This document shows, one piece after another, positions 63,717 to 64,000 of a stretch of DNA of 64,000 bases. The position numbers were made by a program, and so were the translations under genes. The notes under the pieces were generated by a model. That model was not told the origin of the DNA and searched no databases. It saw nothing but the letters and a program-made list of their open reading frames with translations. Origin of the DNA: Bacteroidota bacterium (lineage in GTDB: Bacteria > Bacteroidota > Bacteroidia > Flavobacteriales_D > Crocinitomicaceae). The DNA lies in contig VGMY01000002.1 of the NCBI GenBank assembly GCA_016866255.1, forward strand, positions 146,084 to 210,083. Direction: 5' to 3'. Position 1 is the first letter of the stretch. Every line of letters starts with the position of its first letter.

Positions 63717-64000
63717 ATGTGGGAAAAATTTAATCGTACAGAGGAAGGTTCAAAGCCACCAGAACGGGTTGTCCTAAAGCCTATTAATTATCCTGTTTCT
63801 ATTGTTTTGCTATGGGCAAAGGCCATTGAAGGAAATCAAGAGGTTCAGGTGTTTTTATTAGAACAAGGTTATGCTGAACTTTTTCATGCAACGAACGCTA
63901 TTTTTCTGGTACAGGAATCCAGGGATTGGTTGATGCAAAACGGTTATGCGCATTTGATGGCAATGATCAACACTTGTGAAGGGCACAAAAACGCAGGGGA
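63717..64000 (+). CDS. Hypothetical protein, partial at right edge
   Basis: ATG 63717 opens a frame that runs off the window; 94 complete codons are visible. It starts MWEKFNRTEEGSKPPERVV and continues with a helical region (VSIVLLWAKAIEGNQEVQVFLLEQG, in shorter blocks). No family recognised. One base after the SpmAB stop, so co-transcribed. Confidence 0.7.
   Translation, partial: MWEKFNRTEEGSKPPERVVLKPINYPVSIVLLWAKAIEGNQEVQVFLLEQGYAELFHATNAIFLVQESRDWLMQNGYAHLMAMINTCEGHKNAG

Overview
The window reads as chromosomal DNA of a Bacteroidota member, most likely Flavobacteriales (Fluviicola/Crocinitomicaceae-like; the family is inferred). Evidence: several secreted proteins end in type IX secretion (T9SS) sorting domains; there are two PorE-like OmpA/PD40 proteins, a TonB-dependent receptor and a DUF5683 gene. 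Promoters follow the Bacteroidota pattern TTG-N19-TAnnTTTG, with the -7 box often only a few bases from the ATG. No prophage, transposase, CRISPR array or recognisable defence locus is visible. Most of the window is well-packed housekeeping sequence.

Layout. 1-5788 (minus): end of an exopolysaccharide cluster (glycosyltransferase, Wza-like lipoprotein, Wzc-like tyrosine kinase with a Tyr-Gly tail, RmlC-like epimerase, WecA/MraY-like transferase running off the left edge). 5857-14237: cell wall (dacB-like, ddl), lysophospholipid acyltransferase, ung, hemE, an OmpA protein, then Maf and a UbiA-family prenyltransferase. 14237-20281: PorE-like protein and queE on minus, a T9SS protein and TonB receptor on plus. 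20372-27070: rpsP with a long repeat tail, rimM, a GH3 lipoprotein, a CotH/lamin-tail T9SS protein, rimO. 27094-28096: truncated secreted-protein gene, a 110-bp tandem array, and tRNA-Lys. 28166-35072: aroK, a barrel protein, and the minus-strand run parA-parB-DUF5683-dapB-lepB-wbqC. 35165-39939: FHA protein, rplS, a second PorE-like protein, threonine aldolase, TSUP transporter. 39944-46097: MORN/YwqK protein with a small downstream gene, thioesterase, CapD/FlaA1-like dehydratase, and a group of small secreted or unknown proteins with a CYTH protein. 46144-51255: VPS10/BNR-propeller protein and a PcfJ-like protein. 51263-55524: hpt-adk-obg-PAP2-crcB operon on minus, purK on plus. 55558-55735: short palindromes resembling REP elements. 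55736-62160 (minus): beta-rich lipoprotein, ACMSD-like amidohydrolase, GNAT enzyme, S8 protease with T9SS tail, nitroreductase, pirin. 62282-64000 (plus): SpmA/SpmB-like membrane protein and a partial gene.

Genes act together mainly as an envelope and secretion set (polysaccharide export, peptidoglycan, T9SS cargo, OmpA anchors) plus core nucleotide, translation and chromosome-partition functions. The most unusual items are the 110-bp hairpin-bearing tandem array next to tRNA-Lys, which cuts off a secreted-protein gene; the ribosomal protein S16 with 17 acidic hexapeptide repeats; and the REP-like cluster. I did not find a convincing new multi-gene system.
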